Shown here piece by piece: positions 43,973 through 52,845 of a stretch of DNA of 64,000 nucleotides. This stretch comes from Bin87 sp963665395 (GTDB lineage Bacteria > Chloroflexota > Dehalococcoidia > Lucifugimonadales > UBA3495): contig OY762251.1 in NCBI GenBank assembly GCA_963665395.2, forward strand, positions 2,356,001-2,420,000, read 5' to 3'. The stretch's first letter is position 1, and every line of letters starts with the position of its first letter. The translations under genes and the position numbers were made by a program. The notes under the pieces are model-generated. The model was given only the letters and a program-made list of their open reading frames with translations, had not been told where the DNA came from and did not search any database.

Positions 43973-45199
43973 ATGCCCGCCAGCGCAGACATCATTCCAA
44001 TTCCCAACGGCACCGTCACCTCCCCCCAGGGCTTCTCTGCCGGTGGCGTTTTCATCGGCTTGAAGACCCGGGGCGAGGACAAGCTGGACCTCGCTATGCT
44101 GGTGTCCGACGCTCCATGTTCCATCGGCGGAGTGTTCACCACCTCGGCCATCCGATCTGCGACGGTTGACCTGGACCGGGAGCGGGTGGCCCGTGGCCAA
44201 GCCTCCGCTCTCATCGTCAACGCCGGCATTGCCAACACCTGTGTCGGCGCCCAAGGGTACAAAGACGCCGAGGAAATGACCCGCCTCGCTGCTGACCGGC
44301 TTGGTCTTACCGCCGAGGACGTGCTCGTTTGCAGCACCGGCGTCATCGGTGTCGAACTGCCCATGTCACTGATTCGTTCGGGAGTTGCCCGGATCGAATT
44401 GAACCCCGACGGCGGCAACGAACTGGCCCGCGCCATGATGACCACCGATACCCATCCCAAGGAAACCGCCGTATCCTTCACCGCTTCGACAGGTCAGACC
44501 ATTACCATCGGCGGCGTTGCCAAGGGCTCGGGTATGATCCACCCCAACATGGCGACTATGCTGTCTTTCGCGGCCACCGACGCCGCCGTTGACCCCGGTT
44601 TCCTGCAAACCACCGTCAAAGCCGTGGCCGACGAAACCTACAATATGCTGACCGTGGACGGCGACAGCAGCACCAACGACACATTACTGGCCTTCGCCAA
44701 CGGGCAGGCCGGCAATCCGATGATCGATGATCGCTCTCCTGATGCCGACTTGTTCCGGCGCGCCCTGCATCATGTTTGCTCGAATCTGACCCGTATGCTG
44801 GCGCGAGACGGCGAAGGCGCGACGCGGTTGATCACTGTGGAGGTGGATGGCGCCCGCAGCGACACCGACGCCCGGAAAGCTGCTCTGACCATCGCCGGCA
44901 GCAACCTGGTCAAATCGGCGGTGTACGGCGCTGATCCCAACTGGGGACGCCTGATGATGGCGCTGGGTCGCAGCGGCGCCGAGGCCATGGAGGAGAAAGT
45001 AGATCTTTTCGTCAACGGTGTTTGCATCATGGAGGCCGGAACTCCCATCCCCTTCCATCGGGACGCCGTAGTCGCGCTGATGTCCGGCGAGCAGGTGGAT
45101 TTCCGGATCAGCCTGAACCTTTCCGACGGCGCTGCCACCGCTTACGGGTGCGACCTCACCGAGCAGTACGTCATCATCAACAGCGCCTACACCACGTAG
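43973..45199 (+). CDS. argJ: Bifunctional ornithine acetyltransferase / N-acetylglutamate synthase
   Basis: ArgJ (408 residues) recycles the acetyl group from N-acetylornithine to glutamate in arginine synthesis and may also use acetyl-CoA. It is made as a precursor that cuts itself; the site is KGSGMIHPNMATMLSF with Thr195 as the new N-terminal nucleophile. Other marks are NAGIANTC and the C-terminal GADPNWGRLMMALGRSG. Its stop lies one base before argB. Confidence 0.95.
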   Translation: MPASADIIPIPNGTVTSPQGFSAGGVFIGLKTRGEDKLDLAMLVSDAPCSIGGVFTTSAIRSATVDLDRERVARGQASALIVNAGIANTCVGAQGYKDAEEMTRLAADRLGLTAEDVLVCSTGVIGVELPMSLIRSGVARIELNPDGGNELARAMMTTDTHPKETAVSFTASTGQTITIGGVAKGSGMIHPNMATMLSFAATDAAVDPGFLQTTVKAVADETYNMLTVDGDSSTNDTLLAFANGQAGNPMIDDRSPDADLFRRALHHVCSNLTRMLARDGEGATRLITVEVDGARSDTDARKAALTIAGSNLVKSAVYGADPNWGRLMMALGRSGAEAMEEKVDLFVNGVCIMEAGTPIPFHRDAVVALMSGEQVDFRISLNLSDGAATAYGCDLTEQYVIINSAYTT

Positions 45200-45200
45200 T

Positions 45201-45986
45201 ATGTCGCCCATCGTAGTTAAAATCGGCGGCAGCACGCTGGGGGGAAACGATACGTCCCTGCAGGATCTGGTTGCCCTCCACGCTGCCGGGAAACCCGTCG
45301 TGATCGTACATGGCGGCGGCAACGTTATCAGCGAATGGATGCAGCGGCAGAACCTGGCGCCTAACTTCGTCAACGGCCTGCGGGTCACTGACGCGCCGTC
45401 GCTGGACATTGTGGTGGCCGTGCTCGGAGGACTGGTCAACAAGGAGCTTACCGCTCAGATGCAGCGGTTGGGGGCGCCCACCATCGGCATCAGCGGCATG
45501 GACGGTTGCCTTCTACAGGCCAGGGTTGCCAATCCGGACCTGGGTTATGTGGGTGAGGTGACCACCGTGGACCCCGCGCCGGTCAATGCCATCGTGTCCG
45601 CCGGTTTCATCCCCATGGTATCCCCCATCGCGGTGGATGTGACGGTTGCCAGCGACCACGCCGGACAACCCCTCAACGTCAACGGCGATACCGCCGCCGG
45701 CGCCCTGGCCCACGCCCTGAAAGCCGAGCGCATCATCTTCCTCACCGACGTGGCCGGAGTGATGGACAACGGTGGTCGGGTGATACCACGCCTGGATGCC
45801 CGGGGCGCGGAGGCACTGCGCAGTTCCGGCGTCGCCCGTGGCGGGATGCTGCCCAAGCTGGCGGCCTGTCTTGATGCCATCGCGGACCGGGCGGTGCCCA
45901 GCGCGCACATCATCGACGGACGGGAGCCCGGCGCATTGATGGAATGTGTGGAAGGAAAACCCATCGGCACCCGCATCACCCCGTGA
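45201..45986 (+). CDS. argB: Acetylglutamate kinase
   Basis: The 261-residue amino-acid kinase phosphorylates N-acetylglutamate. It has IVVKIGGSTLGG at the N-terminus, VIVHGGG near residue 34, the arginine of the substrate site in FVNGLRVTD, NVNGDTAAGALAHAL and the nucleotide-site IIFLTDVAGVMD. It is one base after argJ, so the two are one operon. It lacks the N-terminal helix linked with arginine feedback in hexameric forms, so strong inhibition by arginine is less expected. Confidence 0.93.
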   Translation: MSPIVVKIGGSTLGGNDTSLQDLVALHAAGKPVVIVHGGGNVISEWMQRQNLAPNFVNGLRVTDAPSLDIVVAVLGGLVNKELTAQMQRLGAPTIGISGMDGCLLQARVANPDLGYVGEVTTVDPAPVNAIVSAGFIPMVSPIAVDVTVASDHAGQPLNVNGDTAAGALAHALKAERIIFLTDVAGVMDNGGRVIPRLDARGAEALRSSGVARGGMLPKLAACLDAIADRAVPSAHIIDGREPGALMECVEGKPIGTRITP

Positions 45987-46008
45987 CGCATCGGTTGCCG
46001 GAAAACGT

Positions 46009-46033
46009 AGGGGCGGGTTTGAAACCCGCCCCT
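46009..46033. repeat. 25-bp palindrome (GGGGCG family), argB terminator
   Basis: AGGGGCGGGTTT and AAACCCGCCCCT are separated by one G. It has the same arms as the hairpin after secA and lies between convergent genes. Confidence 0.65.
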
Positions 46034-46063
46034 CGGCGCAAAGCGAAACTTCCGCCCGAACCG

Positions 46064-46528
46064 TCAGGCAGCAATAAGGTCTTTCGCCTTCGCTTCGGAT
46101 ATCAAGTCGCCTTCACTCTCCAGGTGTGCGACGATAGCGTCGCTTGCCGCCTGGAGCAGCTCCGTGTCCAAATTGGCGGCCGCTTCGGGGTAACCGGCCT
46201 CGGCCAGGTATTCACCGGTCTGCTCCCGCAGAACTGCCAGCGAAAACTCCATTTGCGAGGCGCTCTCCATCATCTCCTCGGGGTAATCGACGTGCGAGCC
46301 GCCGGCCCCCAGCTTGTCATATCCACCCTTGTGCCAGTGCCCACGGGCGCCATGCGGGTCGAAGCGGATGATTTCAACGCCGTTCACGTCCACTCCGAAC
46401 GTGGGGCCGCCAAACTTGGCCTTCAGACAGCGCAGCGGCCACAGGTACATCGTAACGTCGCCCGACTTGCTCAACGGGCGCACCATCACCCGGCCCAGAT
46501 AGGACTCGCCGTCAATCATAGTAGCCAT
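46064..46528 (-). CDS. Uncharacterised protein
   Basis: The 154-residue soluble protein starts at ATG 46528 with AAGGAGG seven bases upstream, an excellent site. The middle has FDPHGARGHWHKGGYDKLG, a His-rich stretch that could bind metal, and the C-terminal 70 residues are acidic and helical. I do not recognise the family. It is convergent with argB and divergent from the thioredoxin lipoprotein gene, with its own promoter region. Confidence 0.7.
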   Translation of the reverse strand: MATMIDGESYLGRVMVRPLSKSGDVTMYLWPLRCLKAKFGGPTFGVDVNGVEIIRFDPHGARGHWHKGGYDKLGAGGSHVDYPEEMMESASQMEFSLAVLREQTGEYLAEAGYPEAAANLDTELLQAASDAIVAHLESEGDLISEAKAKDLIAA

Positions 46529-46711
46529 TCCAAATTCCTCCTTCAGTCACTTGGCAGCCGGAACACTTAAACCGCCCGACCTGCCTAGGCGTATAGTAGC
46601 ATATAACGCCATCATCATGCCGGATGCCCTTTCCGTTTCGTCGTCAACGCATGATCCATGGCCGGTCGGGTTGTACTCCCGCCACGCGGAAGAGAAGTGA
46701 GTAACAACGCC

Positions 46712-48130
46712 ATGTCGTTTTCTGCCAATCGCGCTGTCGTACCGTTCGCGCTGATCCTCGGATTGTTTCTGGCGACCACAATTGCCGCTTGCGCGCCAAG
46801 CGCAGCGCCGGCCGCCCCGTCGGTCGATTCAGCGCCCACCATGCCACCGCCGGCGACGGCAGCCGCCGCAGCCGCGCAAACCGGCGATCAGCCACCCGCC
46901 AGCGCCGGAGGCCCGGCTCCTAAAACGACTGGCGCCGCCTCGGAATCCACCACATCCACGAACGAATCAACTGAGCCTGCCCCGTTGTCCGCGACTACCC
47001 AACCGGCTACCGATGCGGAAATTGCGGAGCGGGCAAGGGTGCTAGTCAATGTAGAGCACATCCCCCAAGTGGACGGGATCGACGCGTGGTTGAACACGGA
47101 AATGGAGCTTTCCATTGGCGATTTGGTACAGGAGGGCAATGTCGTCCTCGTTGATTTCTGGACCTACACCTGCGTCAACTGCCTCCGCACCCTGCCGTTC
47201 CTGCGCGACTGGTGGGCGCGATATGAGGACGACGGGCTGGTGATCCTGGGCATCCATACCCCCGAGTTTGAATTCGAGAAAGACTACGACAACGTGGTTG
47301 AAGCCCTCGGCGCTCACGACATCGGTTGGCCCGTCGCTCAGGACAACCGCATGGTGACGTGGCGCAATTTCGAAAACCGATACTGGCCCGCCAAGTACCT
47401 GTTCAACAGTCGCGGCGAGATGATTTACTCCCATTTTGGTGAAGGTCACTACGGAGAAACGGAACAGCAGATCCGCAACGCCCTGGTTGAAGCCGGCGCC
47501 GACCTCAGCGACGACCCCCTTGACCTTCCGGAGGACCAGATCCGCGACCCGGCTTTCCAGTCGGCGTGGATGAAGGGCCATGCCCAAGTGACGCCAGAGC
47601 TATACGCCGGCTGGGAACGCAACCTGGGCATCGCCAGGATTGGCCGGCATCCCTACGTTGCCCAGTACGAGGAGTATTTCAATGCCATTCCCTTCGGGGT
47701 TGAAAACGCCACCGGCGTCATCGACGTCACCGCGCCACAAGACCTGCAACAACACGTCCTCTATTTTCAGGGCCAGTGGTCGGTGGAGCCGGAGCGGATA
47801 CGCCATGCCCGGGTCACCGAGAACCTGGAGGATTACCTGGCCCTCAACTACGCCGCCAAGAGCGTCAACGCCGTCCTGACTTCCGACTCTGGCGAACCGT
47901 ACCGGGTGATCGTGACCCTGGACGGGGCGATGATGACACCCGAAAACGCCGGCGCGGACATCCAGTGGGACGAAGAAGGCTATTCCTACATACTGGTGGA
48001 CGAACCGCGGATGTATGGCATCGTGGACAATCCGCAGTATTTGCCGCAGTCCATCTTGACCATGAGGTCAAACTCGGATGACTTCGGGCTGTTCGCCTTC
48101 ACCTTCGGCGTCTATGCGGAGGGGCCGTGA
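46712..48130 (+). CDS. Lipoprotein with thioredoxin domain, DipZ-C-terminus-like
   Basis: The 472-residue protein has a lipoprotein signal peptide with lipobox TIAAC (Cys27), then a Pro/Ala/Thr-rich spacer to residue about 110. Next is a TlpA/redoxin-type thioredoxin domain with the redox motif YTCVNCLRTLPF (Cys about 153 and 156) and FEFEKDYDNV. The C-terminal 160 residues (VENATGVIDVTAPQDLQQHVLYF...) resemble the all-beta domain at the end of DipZ. The CcdA-like membrane part of DipZ is absent, so the reductant must come from elsewhere. It would act outside the membrane, perhaps in cytochrome c thiol reduction. The stop overlaps the next gene (TGATG). Confidence 0.82.
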   Translation: MSFSANRAVVPFALILGLFLATTIAACAPSAAPAAPSVDSAPTMPPPATAAAAAAQTGDQPPASAGGPAPKTTGAASESTTSTNESTEPAPLSATTQPATDAEIAERARVLVNVEHIPQVDGIDAWLNTEMELSIGDLVQEGNVVLVDFWTYTCVNCLRTLPFLRDWWARYEDDGLVILGIHTPEFEFEKDYDNVVEALGAHDIGWPVAQDNRMVTWRNFENRYWPAKYLFNSRGEMIYSHFGEGHYGETEQQIRNALVEAGADLSDDPLDLPEDQIRDPAFQSAWMKGHAQVTPELYAGWERNLGIARIGRHPYVAQYEEYFNAIPFGVENATGVIDVTAPQDLQQHVLYFQGQWSVEPERIRHARVTENLEDYLALNYAAKSVNAVLTSDSGEPYRVIVTLDGAMMTPENAGADIQWDEEGYSYILVDEPRMYGIVDNPQYLPQSILTMRSNSDDFGLFAFTFGVYAEGP

Positions 48131-49059
48131 TGCTCCGGGCATTGAAACTGATGCTGGCGGCCGGCCTGTCGCTGGCGGCGGTCGCCTGTGGTAGCTCTGC
48201 GCCGGAACTACAGCCGGCGCCAACCGCCGCGCTGGTCATCCAAGCGCCGACCGTTGATCCCACCGACCACGCCATCCAGTCGCATCTAGCCACCAAGGTG
48301 CTGGAGGTGGGGACGCAGCGGGTGGCGTTTCTGCTGAACACCCAGAAGGCTTTGATTGACGCTCCCCAGGCCCGGATTTCCGTGGCCCATGCCGACGGTT
48401 CGGAACCGATTGCGCAGGTCACCGCCGACTACAACGCTTGGCCCTACGGCGTGCGTGGTTCCTATGCCGCGCCGGTGGAGTTCCCGACGCCCGGAAATTA
48501 TCTGCTGACGGTCACGCCCGTCGGCGACGAGGTTTCGGGGAAGGCGCTGATTGACGTGGAAGTGCTGGCGAAAGCGCCCATACCGTCAATCGGGGACACG
48601 GCGCCGGCCAGCGATACCAAAACGCTGGGCGACGGCATCACTGTGTTTGACCTGACCACGGACTACGAGCCGGACGAGGAGCTATACCGGCTGTCGGTGG
48701 CGGACGCGATTGCGTCCCAGCGGCCCACCGTAATCGTATTCGCCACCCCCGCCTTCTGCACCAGCCCAACCTGCGGCCCCCAGGTGGACACCGTGTCCGA
48801 ACTGCGCGCCGCCCACCCGGACGCGGCCAACTACATCCACGTTGAGCTTTACGACAATCCGGCGGAAATCCAGGGCGACTTGAGCCAGGCTCGATTGGTG
48901 TCCGCCGCCGCCGAGTGGGGCTTCACACAGTTGCCGGATTGGACCAACGAGTCCTGGGTGTTTGTCCTGGATAGCGAGGGCGTCGTCCGCCAGCGGTTTG
49001 AGGGGTTCGCTACACTGGCGGAACTGGAGGCGGCGCTGGCGGATGTCGGCGGGATGTAG
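48130..49059 (+). CDS. Lipoprotein with a C-terminal thioredoxin-like domain
   Basis: The 309 residues begin with a lipobox LAAVAC (Cys20). Residues about 30-145 form a beta-rich domain (LNTQKALIDAPQARISV, AAPVEFPTPGNYLLTV) like those that present ligands in copper or redox lipoproteins. The last 140 residues are thioredoxin-like with FATPAFCTSPTCGPQVD, a CxxxxC instead of CxxC, near residue 209. It is coupled to the preceding thioredoxin lipoprotein, so the two may exchange thiols. CxxxxC may mean metal binding in the manner of SCO proteins. Confidence 0.75.
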   Translation: MLRALKLMLAAGLSLAAVACGSSAPELQPAPTAALVIQAPTVDPTDHAIQSHLATKVLEVGTQRVAFLLNTQKALIDAPQARISVAHADGSEPIAQVTADYNAWPYGVRGSYAAPVEFPTPGNYLLTVTPVGDEVSGKALIDVEVLAKAPIPSIGDTAPASDTKTLGDGITVFDLTTDYEPDEELYRLSVADAIASQRPTVIVFATPAFCTSPTCGPQVDTVSELRAAHPDAANYIHVELYDNPAEIQGDLSQARLVSAAAEWGFTQLPDWTNESWVFVLDSEGVVRQRFEGFATLAELEAALADVGGM

Positions 49060-49073
49060 CGGCAGGACATCGT

Positions 49074-49784
49074 TCAGCCGCCGGTGAGTTCGTCCTCAGT
49101 TATGGTGTGCCATGGTACTTCACCTGAGAAGACCACTTGCTGTACAGCTTCGTGCAGCGAAACGCCGGCGACGGCGGGATAGGCCGGTTTGCCGGTGAAA
49201 CGAGTTAGAACGCCGGCGTTGCGCACGGCGCGGTCGGTGTCCCGTCGGCTGACCACGAAAGAGGCTTCGGCGGCGAAGTAGCAGGTATCGCCGTTGGCGT
49301 CAAGCGCTTTCGCTATCAAGTCCGCCCTGCGGAAGCTTACCAGGTCGCCCGGCGCAATGTCAGAGGTGTCGCCGGAGTTGTCAGTCAGGTCCCGCAACTC
49401 GGCGACCGACAAGGTAGCGACGTAGCGCAGACCAAGAATGTCGGCGATGTCCGCGGCCTCTTCCTTGGCCACGGTTTTCATCATATAACCCTTAAGCACG
49501 CCGAAGTCACGCGCTGAGCGTCGCTCATAGTCATCCATGCGCACGGTCAGGGCCTGTACCGCGGCAACCAAATCGCGCACCGTTTCGGCAAGCTCCCGCT
49601 GTCCCTCTTCCACGCTGGCCAGGCGGTCGTTGATGCTTTGCAGGATTTCGGCCACGTTGTCCAGGAGCGCGACCGTGCGCTCGCCGAGTATGCGCGTCCG
49701 GAAAGCCTCCACCCACTCCGGGTGCTCATCGAGCGCCCGGAGTATGTCTTCCATGCTGCTGATTGGCGTCGCGCCGCTGGTCAT
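49074..49784 (-). CDS. Uncharacterised coiled-coil protein, possible PD-(D/E)XK type
   Basis: The 236 residues have an N-terminal helical part with heptads (ILQSINDRLASVEEGQRELAETVRDLVAAVQALTVRM split by short loops) and a C-terminal alpha/beta part with YFAAEASFVVSRRDTDRAVRNAG. This layout resembles uncharacterised proteins grouped as coiled coil plus PD-(D/E)XK nuclease fold; Glu in FAAEASF would be a core acid. No partner gene is linked. The function is unknown. Confidence 0.6.
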   Translation of the reverse strand: MTSGATPISSMEDILRALDEHPEWVEAFRTRILGERTVALLDNVAEILQSINDRLASVEEGQRELAETVRDLVAAVQALTVRMDDYERRSARDFGVLKGYMMKTVAKEEAADIADILGLRYVATLSVAELRDLTDNSGDTSDIAPGDLVSFRRADLIAKALDANGDTCYFAAEASFVVSRRDTDRAVRNAGVLTRFTGKPAYPAVAGVSLHEAVQQVVFSGEVPWHTITEDELTGG

Positions 49785-49824
49785 TGATTAGGCCCCGTTA
49801 CGACGGTCAATTTATGGCCGGCCG

Positions 49825-50820
49825 TCACAGGACGTGATAAAGCATCCGGTGATCCCGTAGCACATCCTGGGCGAAGTCGTTTTCCACCTCGCGCCACACC
49901 GAGTGGATGTGGTTGGCCTCGTTCTGGATGTTGTCGAACTCCACGATGAACTGTCCGCCGTGGATGCGGTAGTAGTGGTCCCGGCTGCGGTCCAGTCCAC
50001 CGGCCCACACCAGGCGGAAATCATCGAGGCCGGCCTCCCGGATCGCCGCCAGTCGCTGTTCCGCCACCGGGGCCGGGGCGCCGTTGACGTACTCCGCGAT
50101 GAGCGTCATAAGGATTTCCTGCTGGGTTCCGCTCATGTCGCGGGCAGCCAGGCCCTCTTCGGCGTGGATCGCCTGTTTGCTGGCGTTATACCCCAGGATG
50201 TCCCAGGGAGCCTTGTCGTGGATCACCGCCTTGCCGCGCTGTCCCGCGTCCAGCGACCCGATCAGCTCGATGGCCAGATCCTCGCGGCGACCCAGGATGC
50301 GCAAACCCTCTTTGGAACCTTTGCGCACCTCGGCCGGGTTTGCTCCCAGGAAGAACGGCGTGACCGCGATAACCTGGTCGCCCCAGACGCTGTAGTGTAC
50401 CGACAAGTGGTGTCCTTCCACGCGCCATCCCCAGGGATCACCTCGGCCGGGGTCTCCGAAGACCGTCCAGTAGTACAGCTCCGGGTCGCGGACGAATGTG
50501 ATCTGTCCCCATTCCTCTTCCAGAGGTCCCAGAACATCCTCATGCTCGATGATCAGCCGGGCCTGGCGATTGGAATCCTCGGTCAGCCCGGTCGCCAGCA
50601 ACTCCATCGCCAGGTTGCGCTGGTGTTGGGTCATGTCGCGCAGCGGCAGGCCATGGCGGTTCAGCGGCGGGTAGTACCAGAAGATGCGTTCGCCGTCCAT
50701 ATAATGATAGATGGCCTTCGCCCGCTGTTCGGCTTCCAGGCTCGCCAACCAGCGCCGGGCTGAGTCCACCATCGCGGCGGACACGTGGGCGTGAGGATGC
50801 GTGTACCGACCCGTTACCAT
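49825..50820 (-). CDS. DUF3500-family protein
   Basis: The 331-residue protein matches DUF3500 by the repeated blocks WYYPPLNRHGLPLRDMTQHQR, WGWRVEGHHLSVHYSVW and FIVEFDNIQNEANHIHSVWRE. Several conserved His pairs (EGHHLSVH, NHIHS) suggest metal binding. The start ATG 50820 follows AGGAGG with an eight-base spacer; the frame is open further up without support. It has no signal peptide. No activity is known from sequence. Confidence 0.82.
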   Translation of the reverse strand: MVTGRYTHPHAHVSAAMVDSARRWLASLEAEQRAKAIYHYMDGERIFWYYPPLNRHGLPLRDMTQHQRNLAMELLATGLTEDSNRQARLIIEHEDVLGPLEEEWGQITFVRDPELYYWTVFGDPGRGDPWGWRVEGHHLSVHYSVWGDQVIAVTPFFLGANPAEVRKGSKEGLRILGRREDLAIELIGSLDAGQRGKAVIHDKAPWDILGYNASKQAIHAEEGLAARDMSGTQQEILMTLIAEYVNGAPAPVAEQRLAAIREAGLDDFRLVWAGGLDRSRDHYYRIHGGQFIVEFDNIQNEANHIHSVWREVENDFAQDVLRDHRMLYHVL

Positions 50821-50911
50821 CTCGGATGACCTCCTGCCAAAACTGTGCAATCCTTTTGGCGGCAGTGTAGGCAAGCCACCGGAAGAGTGTCAAGGATGGG
50901 GATGGATTAGT

Positions 50912-52245
50912 CAGGGCCTGTGCAAAGTAAATTGACATAAGGACAGCCTTCCTCGTAGATAGGGATTGCAACGCCTATCTGAGGGAGGAAGGCCGTCATG
51001 GATGCTAGTCTTGCCGAGTTTGATGTCAACGTTTGCTGGCCTTGGGATTTGAAGGAAGGCCCCGGGTTCGTGGTCGATTGGGGCAGTCTGTACGACTTTC
51101 TGACCCGGCTGGAAGACCGCCGGGATCCGCGTGGGGTACGCTATCCTCTGGCGCGGGCGCTGGCCTTTTTGCTGCTGGCTAAACTGGCTGGCGAGGATCG
51201 GCTGACGGGCATTGCGGAATGGGTCCAGCATCGCAAAGCGGCCTTGGCGCGGGCCCTGGGGTTGCCGCGTCCCCAAGCGCCCCACCGGACTACGTACAGC
51301 CGGATCCTGGGGTCGACGCTGTCGGTTGCGGATTTCGAGCGCACGATGGGAGCATGCTTCGCCCAAAGCCGGCCGCCGGGACCGTCGGTTCAATTGACCG
51401 TTGACGGCAAGACCCGGCGGGGCAGCATTGGCGCGGGTGAAACCCGAGGCCAACATCTGCTGGCGGCTTATTTGCCCGGGGAGGGAGTGGCGCTGGCCCA
51501 AAGCCTGCCCCGCGCCACGACACGGGGTGATGGTGGATCGCAAGGAAAACGAAATCACGGCGGCGCCACGGCTGTTGGCAACCATCGATTTGCGGGACAA
51601 AGTGGTCAGCGGCGATCCGCCTCCGGCGGACTGACCCAGCGGGAACTCTCCCGGCAAGTGGTGGAAAGCGGTGGCGATTACTTATGGAGCGTCAAGGATA
51701 ACCAACCTCAGCTGCGCGCTGATCTGGCTACCTGCTTTGCCAGCGCCAGCCCGTCAGAACCGGGCCTGGCGACTACGGTGGAAAAGGGCATGGCCGCATT
51801 GAACAACGCCGCCTGTGGGCCAGCGCTGATCTCAACGATTACCTGGACTGGCCTTGCGTGCAACAGGTTTTCCGCCTGGATCGGCACACCAAACACGTCA
51901 AAACGGGCGCCGTAACCGACGAAACGGTCTATGGCATAACCAGTCTGTCTCCGGAACGGGCTGGCCCGCAATCCACCGGAGGCGGACTGTCTCTGGCGCG
52001 CGGACACTGGAATATCGAAAACGGCTTGCATTACCGGCGCGACGAAACGCTGCGGGAGGATTGGCGCCATCTGCGTTCGGGCCAGGCTCAGCGCATGATG
52101 GCAGCCATCAACAACTTGGTCCTGGGATTGTTGCGGCGGCGTGGGGTCAAAAGCGTGCCACCGCAACGCCGACGCTACGCTGCCCATTGGGATGAAGCCC
52201 TAAAACTCATTACCTCCGTCTGACGCAGACTTTGCACAAGCCCTG
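50912..52245 (+). mobile_element. ISAs1-family insertion sequence, decayed
   Basis: Inverted ends CAGGGCCTGTGCAAAGT (50912-50928) and the complement of CAGGGCTTGTGCAAAGT (52229-52245) bound a 1334-bp element with one mismatch. I see no flanking direct repeat. The right end touches a small MITE whose ends are related. Confidence 0.85.
50998..52223 (+). pseudogene. ISAs1-family transposase with several frameshifts
   Basis: The reading starts at ATG 50998 with FLTRLEDRRDPRGVRYPL and TVDGKTRRGS. It then switches near 51520 to a second frame (DRKENEITAAPRLLATIDL) and back near 51630 (TQRELSRQVVESGGDYLWSVKDNQ). A further switch occurs near 51790-51860 into the frame with YGITSLSPERAG, ARGHWNIENGLHYRRDETLREDW and the C-terminus at 52223. 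The pieces together give a full ISAs1/DDE transposase, but at least three frame changes make it inactive. Confidence 0.85.
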
Positions 52246-52254
52246 CGGAGCGCC

Positions 52255-52387
52255 CAGGACGATTGCAAAGTCCTTTTCATCCGCTCATGGTGAGCCTGTC
52301 GAACCATGCTACGCTCCGGTCAAGCCATCCTTCGACAAGCTCAGGATGAGCGGATCAGGAGGTTCCGCCGACTTTGCAATCGTCCTG
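52255..52387. mobile_element. 133-bp MITE-like element with ISAs1-type ends
   Basis: Perfect 17-bp inverted ends CAGGACGATTGCAAAGT (52255-52271 and complement at 52371-52387) enclose a palindromic interior containing CCGCTCATGGTGAGCC and its counterpart near GGATGAGCGG. A 10-bp direct repeat GCGGAGCGCC flanks it at 52245-52254 and 52388-52397. Size, ends and duplicated target make it a non-autonomous mobile element; the ends resemble those of the adjacent ISAs1 copy. Confidence 0.8.
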
Positions 52388-52449
52388 GCGGAGCGCCGCC
52401 GCGCGATTGACGCTGTAAGTGGGGCCGTGATACAGTTTTTGACGAAAAG

Positions 52450-52760
52450 CTGAGATGGAGACGAGTAAGCGGTTTCCAAACGCTTGAGCGAGCCTGGTCC
52501 GGTGCAAGCAGGCGCGTTTGTTCCGCCCAAAATCCCTCCGGAGCTGCCGGCTGAAAGCCGCTGTCCGATACTGGCGGCAAGTAAGCTCAGGCCGGATTCG
52601 TTGCCCGTTAGCAGCAACGGGGCATGATAGTGTCCTGCTAGAGTGGTTTGACGTCGTCGTCCGCCAGTGGCGGATGAGGGCTTCGAGCAAATAGGGTGGT
52701 ACCGCGGGCGATGCGGATTTTTTTGACCGATGCCCGTCCCTATGGGGACGGGCCTTTTTT
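52450..52760 (+). promoter_or_regulatory. T-box leader of ilvB, probable isoleucine specifier
   Basis: The T-box sequence AGGGTGGTACCGCGG is at 52693-52707 and is followed by a terminator (52731-52757). Stem I can be drawn at about 52450-52543. Its base is AGCT and GGAG on the 5' side paired with CTCC (52536-52539) and AGCT, with GA-motif bulges, AGTA on the 5' side of the specifier loop and the GGTGCAAGCA distal part. The triplet facing AGTA is ATC (52532-52534), so tRNA-Ile is the likely ligand; Leu (CTC) is less likely by position. Uncharged tRNA would favour antitermination and raise acetolactate synthase. Confidence 0.9.
52731..52757 (+). terminator. T-box terminator before ilvB
   Basis: The stem GCCCGTCCC/GGGACGGGC with a short TAT loop is followed by a run of six T. 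Its 5' arm region can pair with the T-box sequence in the alternative antiterminator. Confidence 0.9.
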
Positions 52761-52845
52761 ATGCCCGTTTCCGAGTGCCGTCGGCAGGGCCTGGTTGGTT
52801 CGTCCGCCTGGGGCGGATAACGAAAACTGAAAACGGAGAAATGCC

